Of a DNA stretch of 64,000 bases, positions 55,825-64,000 are shown one piece after another (the stretch's first letter is position 1; the number at the start of each line of letters is the position of its first letter). The notes beneath the pieces are model-generated. The model saw only the letters and a program-made list of their open reading frames with translations, searched no databases and was not told where the DNA came from. A program made the position numbers and the translations under genes. The stretch is from Parasediminibacterium sp051861445 (lineage in GTDB: Bacteria > Bacteroidota > Bacteroidia > Chitinophagales > Chitinophagaceae): assembly GCA_051861445.1 (NCBI GenBank), contig JBHYCS010000011.1, positions 1 through 64,000 of the forward strand, read 5' to 3'.

Positions 55825-57297
55825 TTATTTTAATTCTATCCAATCGCTAATGTTGTTATTTATATCTACAGCGGCAACAAACAATTTATTATCTGCTGGT
55901 GCAAGTGTATTTGTTTTATCGAAAGATGCACTGTTATTGGTATGTATTAGTTGCAAAAGTGTAGCATATTGTAACTTTACATCTACATTAGCAGGTAAAG
56001 CATACACTGCAAAAGCTTTTATTTTTTTATCGCCTTTATAAATAAATGTATAATTATTGTTGCCATTTACAACTACCGTAGGGCTTTGTGGTTTGATGGC
56101 ATCTATCCATGGCATTGGTGGAATAATTGCTGGCAAAGCATAATAGTTATTTCTTAAACTATCGTTCCAGCCATTTGGATTTTTTTCAAAAGTTTTACTG
56201 CTAAAGTAAACGCTACCTTGTGTGGTATTGTATTTACGTAACTGTAAAATTTGATTCGGAATTTCATTTTTATTTTTCCAAGCTTCGTTGCTATTTGCTC
56301 TATAAATGCCATGACCAACATAAATATGTTTGCCAAAACTATTTTTATTCCACCAGTCTAGTAACACATCATAATCACACAATTTATGCCCTCTTTCCCA
56401 ATACAATTGTGGCACTACATAATCAATCCATCCGTTTTTCATCCACAATAAAATATCGGCATACAAATCGTCGTAGTTGGTTTGTCCGGCTTTTGTTTCA
56501 CTGCCATTAGGGTCTTGACTTTTATTTCTCCAAACACCAAATGGGCTAATTCCAAATTTTACTCGGCTATTGTTTTTTTGTATAATTTGATGAAGTTGCA
56601 AAATAATGCTATCACAGTTGCTTCTACGCCAATCGTCTTTACTTAAACCATTGCCAAATTGTTCGTACGTTTTTGCATCAGGGAATTCTTTACCAGCAAT
56701 TCTATAAGGATAAAAGTAGTCGTCCATATGAATAGCATCTACATCGTATCTTGTAATGATATCTGTTACAACTTTGCCAACAAAATCTCTTACTTGTGGT
56801 AAGCCTGGGTTGAAATATTTTTTATCTCCATACGTTAAAAACCACTCAGGATGAATTTTAGAAATGTGAGAAGGCGAAACTGACGATTTGTTTACATTAA
56901 AAACCGCTCTATAAGGGTTTAGCCATGCATGAAATTCCATTCCATGTTTATGGGTTTCTTCAATCATAAATGCTAACGGATCGTAATAAGGTGTAGGTGG
57001 CAAACCTTGTTTTCCGGTTAAATATTCACTCCAAGGTTCGTAAGCAGATGGATAAAATGCATCACCAGTAGGCCTAATTTGCATAACAATTGCATTCATG
57101 CCATTGCGTTGATGCAACTGTAACAAACGGATATATTCTGCCTTTTGTTCCTCAACAGGTAAGCCCTTTTTACTAGGCCAATCTATGTTTTCAACAGTAG
57201 CAATCCAAACGCCTCTAAATTCGTAGTTGGTTTGGCTAAATACAGGTTGTATGCAGTAGCAAACAATCATTAAAATAGTTGCAATACAGTTCTTCAT
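55825..57297 (-). CDS. GHL10-family glycoside hydrolase, exported
   Basis: This 490-residue protein has a signal peptide (about 1-22, ending VFSQ). The TIM-barrel hydrolase begins FRGVWIATVENIDWPS and has AIVMQIRPTGDAFYPS, FHAWLNPYRAVFN, HMDDYFYPYR and FGISPFGVWRN, all typical of GHL10 (YddW/DigH-like) proteins. In E. coli, DigH cuts denuded peptidoglycan strands, so a cell-wall role is plausible. A fibronectin-like tail (about 405-490) follows the barrel. Confidence 0.88.
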   Translation of the reverse strand: MKNCIATILMIVCYCIQPVFSQTNYEFRGVWIATVENIDWPSKKGLPVEEQKAEYIRLLQLHQRNGMNAIVMQIRPTGDAFYPSAYEPWSEYLTGKQGLPPTPYYDPLAFMIEETHKHGMEFHAWLNPYRAVFNVNKSSVSPSHISKIHPEWFLTYGDKKYFNPGLPQVRDFVGKVVTDIITRYDVDAIHMDDYFYPYRIAGKEFPDAKTYEQFGNGLSKDDWRRSNCDSIILQLHQIIQKNNSRVKFGISPFGVWRNKSQDPNGSETKAGQTNYDDLYADILLWMKNGWIDYVVPQLYWERGHKLCDYDVLLDWWNKNSFGKHIYVGHGIYRANSNEAWKNKNEIPNQILQLRKYNTTQGSVYFSSKTFEKNPNGWNDSLRNNYYALPAIIPPMPWIDAIKPQSPTVVVNGNNNYTFIYKGDKKIKAFAVYALPANVDVKLQYATLLQLIHTNNSASFDKTNTLAPADNKLFVAAVDINNNISDWIELK

Positions 57298-57377
57298 GTT
57301 TCAAAGATAGTATTGGCAAATGCTTTTTCTGTAATTGTGGAAGAAATAAAAACGATGATTGGGTTGTTAACTCTATT

Positions 57378-57830
57378 TTAAACCGATTGTCTTATTTTAT
57401 CTAACAAATTATTTAATTGATCGATTTCTTGAGTAGATAAACATGCCAATTGTTCATCGAGTGTAATTACTTTTTCATCGAGAGAAGCCAATAGTGCTAA
57501 ACCTTTTTCAGTAATGGTAACGTCTACTAAGCGTTTATCAATGAGATTTACACTTTTTGTGGCCAATTCTTTTTTTATCAATCGTTCAACCAATCTACTC
57601 GTATCACTCATTTTATCAAGCATTCTTTCTCTTATTTGTAAAGTGCTTAATGGGGCTTTACTGCCTCTTAAAATACGAAGTATATTGTATTGCTGTGGTG
57701 TAATTTCACTTGGTTCAACAAAATTTTTCACTTTTTCTTGCAGCCAATTAGCTGTGAAAATAAGATTAATAGTAGCCTTTTGGTAATTGTTTCTAAAGGT
57801 GTTTTGCTGAATATCTTTTTCTATTCCCAT
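57378..57830 (-). CDS. MarR-family transcriptional regulator
   Basis: This 150-residue winged-helix protein has PQQYNILRILRG, APLSTLQIRERMLDKMSDTSRLVERLIKK as the DNA-binding helices and wing, and VTITEKGLALLASLDE. It lies between cell-wall hydrolase genes on the same strand, upstream of the GHL10 gene. The ligand and targets are unknown. Confidence 0.9.
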   Translation of the reverse strand: MGIEKDIQQNTFRNNYQKATINLIFTANWLQEKVKNFVEPSEITPQQYNILRILRGSKAPLSTLQIRERMLDKMSDTSRLVERLIKKELATKSVNLIDKRLVDVTITEKGLALLASLDEKVITLDEQLACLSTQEIDQLNNLLDKIRQSV

Positions 57831-57936
57831 TGGTACAGTAGTGCGTTAACGGTTGAAAAAAGTAAGATTGTGAAAGTACTAATTAGTTGATTACCAACAA
57901 CATCAAAGTTTAAACATTGCTGATTAAAAATACCAA

Positions 57937-58707
57937 TTAAGGAATAAGCATTTGTTTAAATGCTATAGAATCGCCAAAAAACACATTGCAATCTACAGGT
58001 GTAGTAATGCCATCTACAGTACCTTTTTCACTATGTTGCCAAAATAGCCAATCTCTTGCAATTCGTGGTTTTTCTGGCTCTAAATAATGAGCTACCCAAA
58101 GTGGATATTCGTTAAACTCTTTTCCAAGATAGGTTTCGTAAAAATGTACATAGCTATAAATAATAGGTTTTACGCCATAGTGTTTTTCAATGGTATTCAA
58201 AAATTCTTTCAGTCGTTTACGCATTATTTTTGCAGGTACACCATATAATTTTTCAATATCTACAACGGGTGGTAAATCGCCTGATGCAAGTGTAACATTT
58301 TGTATAAAATTTTGAGCTTGTTTTTCGCCACTTTTTGTTGCAAGAAAAAAATGATATGCACCACAAACAATGCCTGCTGCTTTTGCTTGTGCATAGTTTT
58401 GAGCAAAGGTTCTATCATGGTCGTTTAAGCCTTCTGTTGCTTTTAAAAATGCAAATCCCATACCTACATCTTCTACTTGCATTGCTTTTACTTTATCCCA
58501 TGCAATGGCTTTTTGATAGCTGCTAACATCAATTCCATGAATTTGAAAACCCAATGGAAAAGTGGTATTAAATGCACTATAATCTGCCTCTTTTGCTTCT
58601 TGCAAATCGGTAGCATTTTTTATAAGTACCCAAATAAGCCAAATGGTTATGAGTAAAACAACTACAATAAACATCCAAACTATCCACCGATTTTGTTTTG
58701 TACGCAT
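57937..58707 (-). CDS. GH25 lysozyme-like hydrolase, membrane-anchored
   Basis: This 256-residue protein has one N-terminal membrane helix (about 10-30) and then the GH25 barrel: HGIDVSSYQ with the first catalytic Asp, GFAFLKATEG, CGAYHFF and LPPVVDIEKLYG with the second acidic cluster. It is expected to cut MurNAc-GlcNAc bonds in peptidoglycan in the periplasm. It lies upstream of the MarR gene on the same strand. Confidence 0.9.
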   Translation of the reverse strand: MRTKQNRWIVWMFIVVVLLITIWLIWVLIKNATDLQEAKEADYSAFNTTFPLGFQIHGIDVSSYQKAIAWDKVKAMQVEDVGMGFAFLKATEGLNDHDRTFAQNYAQAKAAGIVCGAYHFFLATKSGEKQAQNFIQNVTLASGDLPPVVDIEKLYGVPAKIMRKRLKEFLNTIEKHYGVKPIIYSYVHFYETYLGKEFNEYPLWVAHYLEPEKPRIARDWLFWQHSEKGTVDGITTPVDCNVFFGDSIAFKQMLIP

Positions 58708-58740
58708 CGCAAATAAAATTGCCTTTTGGGCTAGAAATAT

Positions 58741-59499
58741 TTATTTTTTGTATAAATGGAATTGATAGCCTAGCATTACATTGAGCGACTGGGTTTTGTT
58801 TTGCCCATCAGCACTATTTTGTTGAACATTAAATAAGCTAGAATTACCATTTATTTGAAGAATGATGTTTCCTACATCTCCTTTATAAGTAATGCCTAAA
58901 CCACCTTGTATACCAAAATTTAATGGATGCAATTGTTCTGTAAATTCTCTTTCCTGATCTAAACTTATTTGAAAAGGAAGTAAAAGATTGGTTCTTTCAG
59001 GATTGGTATATATGGCACTAAACCCACTTGTTTTTGCTTTTGCTTGTATTAAAATGCCGGTAAAAAAACCACCATTTACAAACAAATCGAATTTTTCGCC
59101 AACAATACAATTGTACTTTACCATCATTGGTAATTCAATATAACGAATATCAATATTACTTAAAAAAGTAGCATATACAGTATTTGGAACTGTAAAGTTT
59201 GAAGGTACTAAACTAGCATAAACACTTTTTGGAATTACTTGGTCGCCATCTTTTTTTACACGTATATGGTTGTAGTTTACATCTATCTGAAAAGCCCATC
59301 TTGTTGATGCTTCAATTGTTCCAGTAATGCCATAGTTGGGTGTGCCAATAGAAGAATATCCACTAATAACAGGATTTGAACCTGTAGCTTTTAAATTCGG
59401 TAATCCTAACCCTGCTTTAATGCCTACAGAAATTTTTTCTTGTGCTTGTAACCATAAGCTACAAAAACACAAACAAACACACAACCATTTATGCTTCAT
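58741..59499 (-). CDS. Outer-membrane beta-barrel (PorT-like) protein
   Basis: This 252-residue protein has a signal peptide (about 1-19, ending LQAQ). The body starts KISVGIKAGLGLPNL and ends SLNVMLGYQFHLYKK, with amphipathic strands typical of the small outer-membrane barrels of Bacteroidota. It precedes the GH25 gene on the same strand by 33 bases. No specific function. Confidence 0.8.
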   Translation of the reverse strand: MKHKWLCVCLCFCSLWLQAQEKISVGIKAGLGLPNLKATGSNPVISGYSSIGTPNYGITGTIEASTRWAFQIDVNYNHIRVKKDGDQVIPKSVYASLVPSNFTVPNTVYATFLSNIDIRYIELPMMVKYNCIVGEKFDLFVNGGFFTGILIQAKAKTSGFSAIYTNPERTNLLLPFQISLDQEREFTEQLHPLNFGIQGGLGITYKGDVGNIILQINGNSSLFNVQQNSADGQNKTQSLNVMLGYQFHLYKK

Positions 59500-59684
59500 A
59501 CTTTTATTTTAATACGTTGTAAAAATAGTAGTTTATTGTTTGCATATTTTTTTGACGATGATGAATTACATGAATAATTTTTTTAAAATACAATTTCTTT
59601 TACAAAAGCTTACATAAAAATGTAATTAATACAACTATTATCTGCCATCATTTTCAACTATCTTCATTGTCTTATATTTTCATT

Positions 59685-61061
59685 ATGACCTTGGTTAATT
59701 TTCAAGCGATTCAACAATTTTTTGTAGAAGGAAATACACTTACCTACGCTTTTAGAAAAAAGCAACTACAACTATTATATGCAACCATTCAACAACATGA
59801 AGCTGCCATTTTTGAAGCATTATATAAAGATTTACACAAGAGTAAAGAAGAAGCTTACACCACTGAAATAGGATTTATTTATGCAGAAATTTCACATGCA
59901 TTAACGCAATTACAAAATTGGATGTTGCCTCAAAAAGTATCAACACCCATTATTTTACAACCTAGTAGTAGTACTATTTATCGAGTTCCGCTTGGTGTTA
60001 CTTGTATTATTGCTCCATGGAATTATCCTTTTCAATTACTAATGGCTCCATTAATTGGTGCTATTGCTGGCGGCAATTGTGCTGTTGTAAAACCAAGTGA
60101 ATTTACCCCACATACAGCAGCCATTATTCAAACAATTATTACCCAAGCTTTTACACCGAATTATATTGCTGTTTGTGTAGGTGATGGTGCAACTGTGGTT
60201 ACAGCTTTGTTGCAACAAAATAGATTTAATCATATTTTTTTTACAGGAAGTACAACTGTTGGTAAAGCAATTGCACAATTAGCAGCAGAAAAGTTAACAC
60301 CTACTACGCTTGAATTAGGCGGTAAAAGTCCTTGTATTATTGATGAAACAGCCAACATAAAAGTAGCAGCCAAAAGAATTGTTTGGGGAAAATTTACCAA
60401 TGCAGGACAAACCTGTGTTGCTCCTGATTATGTATTGGTACACAATACAAAAAAAGAGTTGTTGATAGCAGAAATGAAGAATGCTATACAACAGTTTTAT
60501 GGAACAAATGCTGCTATTGCTAGTGATTACGGACGTATTGTAAATAGTAACAGATTTCAAATTCTTTGCTCGTACATGCAACAGGGTAAAATTTTGTATG
60601 GCGGTGAATCTGATGCAGATAGTTTATACATTGCCCCCACATTAATTGAATTACATGCAGCAAATATGGATATTTCGTTAATGCAAGATGAAATATTTGG
60701 GCCTATTTTACCCATTATTGAATACGAAAATGATGATACTATTTTAAGCATTCTTCAGAAGCATCTTCATCCATTAAGTTTGTATTTGTTTAGCAGTAAT
60801 AAAAAGAAGCAAAACTATTTTATTGAGCATATTTCTTTTGGAGGAGGATGTATTAACAATACTTTAATGCATTTAGGAAACCCAGAATTGCCATTTGGAG
60901 GATTGATGAATAGTGGAATGGGACAATATCATGGCAAATACAGTTTTGAAACATTTACACGACCAAAAAGTATGCTTAAAACTGCAACTTGGTTAGATGC
61001 TCATATAAAATATCCACCTTATACAGGAATGCTCAAATTTTTAAAATGGTTTTTAAAATAA
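59685..61061 (+). CDS. Aldehyde dehydrogenase family protein
   Basis: This protein of about 458 residues starts at ATG (MTLVNFQAIQQFF); a TTG 18 bases upstream is less likely. The NAD site has APWNYPFQLLMAPL and FTGSTTVGKAI. The catalytic Glu is in LELGGKSPCII and the catalytic Cys in NAGQTCVAPDYVL. Its short length and hydrophobic C-terminus (YTGMLKFLKWFLK) fit the class 3/fatty aldehyde dehydrogenases, which may sit on membranes. Possible substrates are medium- or long-chain aldehydes. Confidence 0.92.
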   Translation: MTLVNFQAIQQFFVEGNTLTYAFRKKQLQLLYATIQQHEAAIFEALYKDLHKSKEEAYTTEIGFIYAEISHALTQLQNWMLPQKVSTPIILQPSSSTIYRVPLGVTCIIAPWNYPFQLLMAPLIGAIAGGNCAVVKPSEFTPHTAAIIQTIITQAFTPNYIAVCVGDGATVVTALLQQNRFNHIFFTGSTTVGKAIAQLAAEKLTPTTLELGGKSPCIIDETANIKVAAKRIVWGKFTNAGQTCVAPDYVLVHNTKKELLIAEMKNAIQQFYGTNAAIASDYGRIVNSNRFQILCSYMQQGKILYGGESDADSLYIAPTLIELHAANMDISLMQDEIFGPILPIIEYENDDTILSILQKHLHPLSLYLFSSNKKKQNYFIEHISFGGGCINNTLMHLGNPELPFGGLMNSGMGQYHGKYSFETFTRPKSMLKTATWLDAHIKYPPYTGMLKFLKWFLK

Positions 61062-61113
61062 CCAGCATTTTCAGATTGATTCAAATAGTATCTGTTTATT
61101 AGGTTCAGTTTTA

Positions 61114-61121
61114 TATATTTG
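61114..61121 (+). promoter_or_regulatory. Bacteroidota-type -7 element
   Basis: TATATTTG is a perfect TAnnTTTG match 16 bases before the TTG start at 61138. A transcript from here would have a very short 5' leader. Confidence 0.5.
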
Positions 61122-61137
61122 CAACTATATTGCATTT

Positions 61138-61470
61138 TTGAAACTTACTATAACATATAAACAATTATTAATATATTCTTTGTTGGCTCTATACTTATTT
61201 ATAGCCACTCCGATTTCTATATGGCACCATCATACAAAAGATAATTCTATATCAATCAAGGAAATAATTATTAAAGCAAATGCCCAAAATGACATAGAAT
61301 CAAATTGCCATATTTGCCAACACCATTATTCCATTTTTGATAATGATGCCGTATCGTATCTGCAAGATATTATAAAACATATACAAAGTTTTAATACTTT
61401 CTACAGCTTTTATCTTATACCTAATCCTGCTTTCTCAAAGCCCAATAAAGGACCGCCTTTTATTGGCTAA
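61138..61470 (+). CDS. Small exported Cys/His-rich protein of unknown function
   Basis: This 110-residue protein starts at TTG; no ATG lies in frame nearby. It has one N-terminal membrane/signal helix (about 8-30), then SIWHHHTKD and CHICQHHYSIFDND. The CxxC with neighbouring histidines could bind a metal. The end is PNKGPPFIG. It precedes the DUF5916 protein and a probable TonB receptor, an order that would suit a metal-uptake locus. This is inference; no family was recognised for certain. Confidence 0.65.
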   Translation: MKLTITYKQLLIYSLLALYLFIATPISIWHHHTKDNSISIKEIIIKANAQNDIESNCHICQHHYSIFDNDAVSYLQDIIKHIQSFNTFYSFYLIPNPAFSKPNKGPPFIG

Positions 61471-61567
61471 CAAAATTTCCTCTTTTTAACAATACTATCT
61501 AATGCTTCTATAAGCCATTGCTTCGCAATTGATTGATGTAGTATTTACCATTTAACGCTTATTGTGA

Positions 61568-63769
61568 ATGTTTTCTATTAAGAAATTGGCTATACCAATT
61601 TTACTGCTGCTTTATAGTAATCTCAAAGCACAGGACACTACCAATTATTCAGGCGACTTTGTACCACCAGCAAAGCCAATATCAATCTATGCCCTAAAAG
61701 CAGCAGGTAATATTACACTGGATGGAAAACTAACAGAAGCCGATTGGGCAAAAGCTGAAACCATTATACGTTTTGTTCAAGTAGAACCCTACCAAGGCGA
61801 AAAACCTAAATACCCAACTATTGTAAGAATTTTGTTTGATAGTAAAAACATTTATGTAGGTGCTTATTGTAAAGATATTACTGGCAAAAAAGGAATAAGG
61901 GTACAAGACTTTCGCAGAGATTTTGAATACTTTGAAAACGATTTATTTGGTGTTGCCTTTGACCCATTTAATAAAAAACGAAATGCCACCGCATTTCAAA
62001 CAAACCCTTATGGTGCTTTAAGGGATTTACAGGTATTTGATGACCTTGTGTTTGACCGAGAATGGGATGCACTTTGGAATGCAAGAAGCAATATTACTGA
62101 TAGTGGCTGGACTTGTGAAATGGCAATACCATGGAAAACTTTACGTTACCCAAAAACAGTTGACAGCACTACTTGGGGCATCAACTTTGTAAGAATAGCC
62201 CGTAAGGAAAATGAGGCTTCGGCTTTTCCAGGCTTTCCAAGAAGTTTTGATACTTACCGTATGGGCTATGTGGCTTTGTTAAAAGGTATTCAGCCACCGC
62301 CACCAAGCACCAATATTCAAATAAATCCTTACTGGGTAAATCAAGTAAATACACAAACCGAAACTGGCATAAAAAAACTAAATGACTACACCACAAAATT
62401 TGGTGGTGAAATTAAATATAGCCCTACAGTACACAGTACACTTGACTTTACAATTAATACAGACTTTGCACAAGCAGATGCAGACAGGCAGGTAAACAAC
62501 CTTACAAGATTTTCGGTATTATTTCCCGAACGCAGACAATTTTTTTTAGAAAATGCTGGCTTGTTTAATGCTGGTAGTCAATTTATTTATCGTCCATTTT
62601 TTAGTAGAAGCATTGGTTTGGATAATGACGGAAACCCTATTCCTATTGATGCAGGGTTACGCTATACTGATAAAAATACCAAGTACAGTTTGGGTGCTAT
62701 GTATGTGCATCAAAGGCAGTCTGCAACTACATTGGCAAGCAACAACAGTGTAGTTAGTTTTATAAAAAATTATGGAAATCAAAATAATATTGGCGTACTA
62801 ATCACAAGCAAAATAGAAGAAAGCAACGATAGTGTAAAAGCTGATAATAATACGACCGTAACATTAACAGGGTTAAACAGAATTACAGATAAACTTAGTT
62901 TTAATTACAGTGTAAGTGGTAGCAAAACCACTGGCAACAATACAGACGATGGTTTTGCAGCCAACACCAGCCTTGCGTATGCTGCCAATAATTTTGCTTG
63001 GGTTTGGAACACTGGCATTATTTCAAAAGAATACAATCCGCAACTTGGGTTCTTAACAAGGAATGACTTTGTAAAAAACTTCGTTGATATTTATCTGATA
63101 AAACGTAAGCAAAAATGGTTTCCAAAATTCATTCGCAGTTTTGAGCCAGGCGTTTCCATTGATATGTACCAAAACATAACCAACCTCAAACTACAGGAAG
63201 GTTATATCGGCTTTTATCCGCTATTTTTTCTTTTTAACAATGGGGCAAAATTGGTTTCCACTATTCAATTTAACTGGCAAAATCTCACTACAAATTTCAA
63301 CCCTATTGGCATTGAGATAGCAGCAGGAAATTACCAATACAATTCTATCAACGCAAATTTTGCAAGCGACCAAAGCAGCAAATTTTCTTACAGTGCAGAT
63401 ATTACTGCAGGTGGCTATTACAATGGCAAAATAGTAAGTTTTACTGGCAATATCCGTTATGCACCATCACCACATTTTGCTGCCAATATTAGTTACGAAA
63501 CCAATCAATTAAAACAGGTAGGTATCAATAAAGAAAACTTAACTACACAGTTGGTTACGCCAAATATCCGTATGGCTGTTAATCCACGTTTGCAGCTAAA
63601 TATATTTTACCAATACAACACCGCTACAGAACGCAGCCGATGGAATGCAAGGTTTAGCTGGGAATATAAACCCTTGTCATATATCTATTTAGTATTTAAC
63701 GAAAACAAAACCACTGGTTTTAAACAAGACCAAACCATTGCCAAAATAAATTTTATCAAACAATTTTAA
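61568..63769 (+). CDS. DUF5916/CBM9-like outer-membrane protein
   Basis: This 733-residue protein has a signal peptide (about 1-20). An N-terminal carbohydrate-binding family 9-like sandwich (about 40-230) has ITLDGKLTEADWAKAE and WTCEMAIPWKTLRYP. A long C-terminal DUF5916 beta-barrel-like region follows, containing FPERRQFFLENAGLFNAGSQ and RPFFSRSIG and ending IAKINFIKQF. The family is probably in the outer membrane; its activity is unknown. It lies between the small Cys/His protein and a probable TonB receptor. Confidence 0.87.
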   Translation: MFSIKKLAIPILLLLYSNLKAQDTTNYSGDFVPPAKPISIYALKAAGNITLDGKLTEADWAKAETIIRFVQVEPYQGEKPKYPTIVRILFDSKNIYVGAYCKDITGKKGIRVQDFRRDFEYFENDLFGVAFDPFNKKRNATAFQTNPYGALRDLQVFDDLVFDREWDALWNARSNITDSGWTCEMAIPWKTLRYPKTVDSTTWGINFVRIARKENEASAFPGFPRSFDTYRMGYVALLKGIQPPPPSTNIQINPYWVNQVNTQTETGIKKLNDYTTKFGGEIKYSPTVHSTLDFTINTDFAQADADRQVNNLTRFSVLFPERRQFFLENAGLFNAGSQFIYRPFFSRSIGLDNDGNPIPIDAGLRYTDKNTKYSLGAMYVHQRQSATTLASNNSVVSFIKNYGNQNNIGVLITSKIEESNDSVKADNNTTVTLTGLNRITDKLSFNYSVSGSKTTGNNTDDGFAANTSLAYAANNFAWVWNTGIISKEYNPQLGFLTRNDFVKNFVDIYLIKRKQKWFPKFIRSFEPGVSIDMYQNITNLKLQEGYIGFYPLFFLFNNGAKLVSTIQFNWQNLTTNFNPIGIEIAAGNYQYNSINANFASDQSSKFSYSADITAGGYYNGKIVSFTGNIRYAPSPHFAANISYETNQLKQVGINKENLTTQLVTPNIRMAVNPRLQLNIFYQYNTATERSRWNARFSWEYKPLSYIYLVFNENKTTGFKQDQTIAKINFIKQF

Positions 63770-63814
63770 GCTCTACAACACAAGAATAAATAGAACTACT
63801 AAGCGAAAATAAAA

Positions 63815-64000
63815 ATGAACATGTATAAGAAAATAAAAATTTTACCCTATAAGAAAAACAATTTTAAATATTTGCTTAAAGCTGCTTTTATACTATTTTC
63901 TATTTCGGTATTTAACGTTTGTTTCAGCCAACAAAAGAATCAAATTACTGGGTTTATTAAAAATGAAAATAATCGGGCACTTGAAAATATAAGTATCCAA
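63815..64000 (+). CDS. Start of a probable TonB-dependent receptor, cut by the window edge
   Basis: The frame opens MNMYKKIKILPYKKNN with a membrane/signal segment (ILFSISVFNVCFSQ). It is followed by QITGFIKNENNRALENISIQ, the first strands of a carboxypeptidase-like regulatory domain typical of Bacteroidota TonB receptors. It runs in frame off the end. The barrel is not seen, so another surface protein with this domain remains possible. Confidence 0.65.
   Translation, partial: MNMYKKIKILPYKKNNFKYLLKAAFILFSISVFNVCFSQQKNQITGFIKNENNRALENISIQ

Overview
The window reads as chromosomal DNA of a Bacteroidota bacterium, most likely a Chitinophagaceae-like relative. The evidence is type IX secretion (T9SS) style C-terminal domains, small PID-CTERM proteins, TonB receptors, Bacteroidota-type promoter elements (TAnnTTTG), few Shine-Dalgarno sites, and an arginine pathway built on an ArgF'-type acylornithine carbamoyltransferase. 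Most of the window looks AT-rich (roughly a third G+C by eye). The first 7.3 kb is clearly richer in G+C. No rRNA, tRNA, CRISPR array or insertion sequence was recognised.

Layout. 0-17.3 kb is a surface-protein region. It has a TPR/LuxR-type regulator and two giant secreted proteins, each followed by a small PID-CTERM protein. An outer-membrane protein, a fatty-acid-hydroxylase/ferredoxin-reductase fusion and a Crp/Fnr regulator follow. Next come a broken third PID-CTERM copy and a 54-bp tandem repeat. 17.7-27.7 kb holds a FecA-like TonB receptor, gcvT, a hybrid histidine kinase, an SDR, a phytase-like esterase and a deoxyhypusine-synthase homologue.

28.0-37.9 kb is an arginine biosynthesis operon: acetyltransferase, argG, argC, argD, argF', argB, argE-like, argH, then an FKBP isomerase. 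A previously unlisted 14-codon leader peptide with three Arg codons (MPAFTFLPRPRRGC) precedes it, within foldable RNA. A four-helix-bundle protein gene flanked by inverted repeats sits inside the operon.

38-46.5 kb carries envelope and sugar functions: an AmgK-like kinase fused to a RapZ C-terminal domain, a MurU-like nucleotidyltransferase, methylglyoxal synthase, a receiver protein, a frameshifted receiver/sugar-transferase fusion, an acyltransferase, dnaN, a sterol-desaturase-family protein and kdsB. 46.9-64 kb carries a secreted protein of unknown function, a sialate O-acetylesterase, an LpxH-like phosphoesterase with a glycosyltransferase, and a lipoprotein gene broken by an amber codon. 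It continues with a KdnB-like Kdo 8-oxidase, a GHL10 glycosidase, a MarR regulator, a GH25 lysozyme, a beta-barrel protein, aldehyde dehydrogenase and a DUF5916 protein. The final gene is the start of a probable TonB-dependent receptor cut by the window edge.

The strongest candidates for something new are the arginine leader/attenuator, the Fnr-like operators beside the hydroxylase fusion, the PID-CTERM/T9SS pairs with their duplicated remnant, the AmgK-RapZ fusion, and the 54-bp tandem repeat array.
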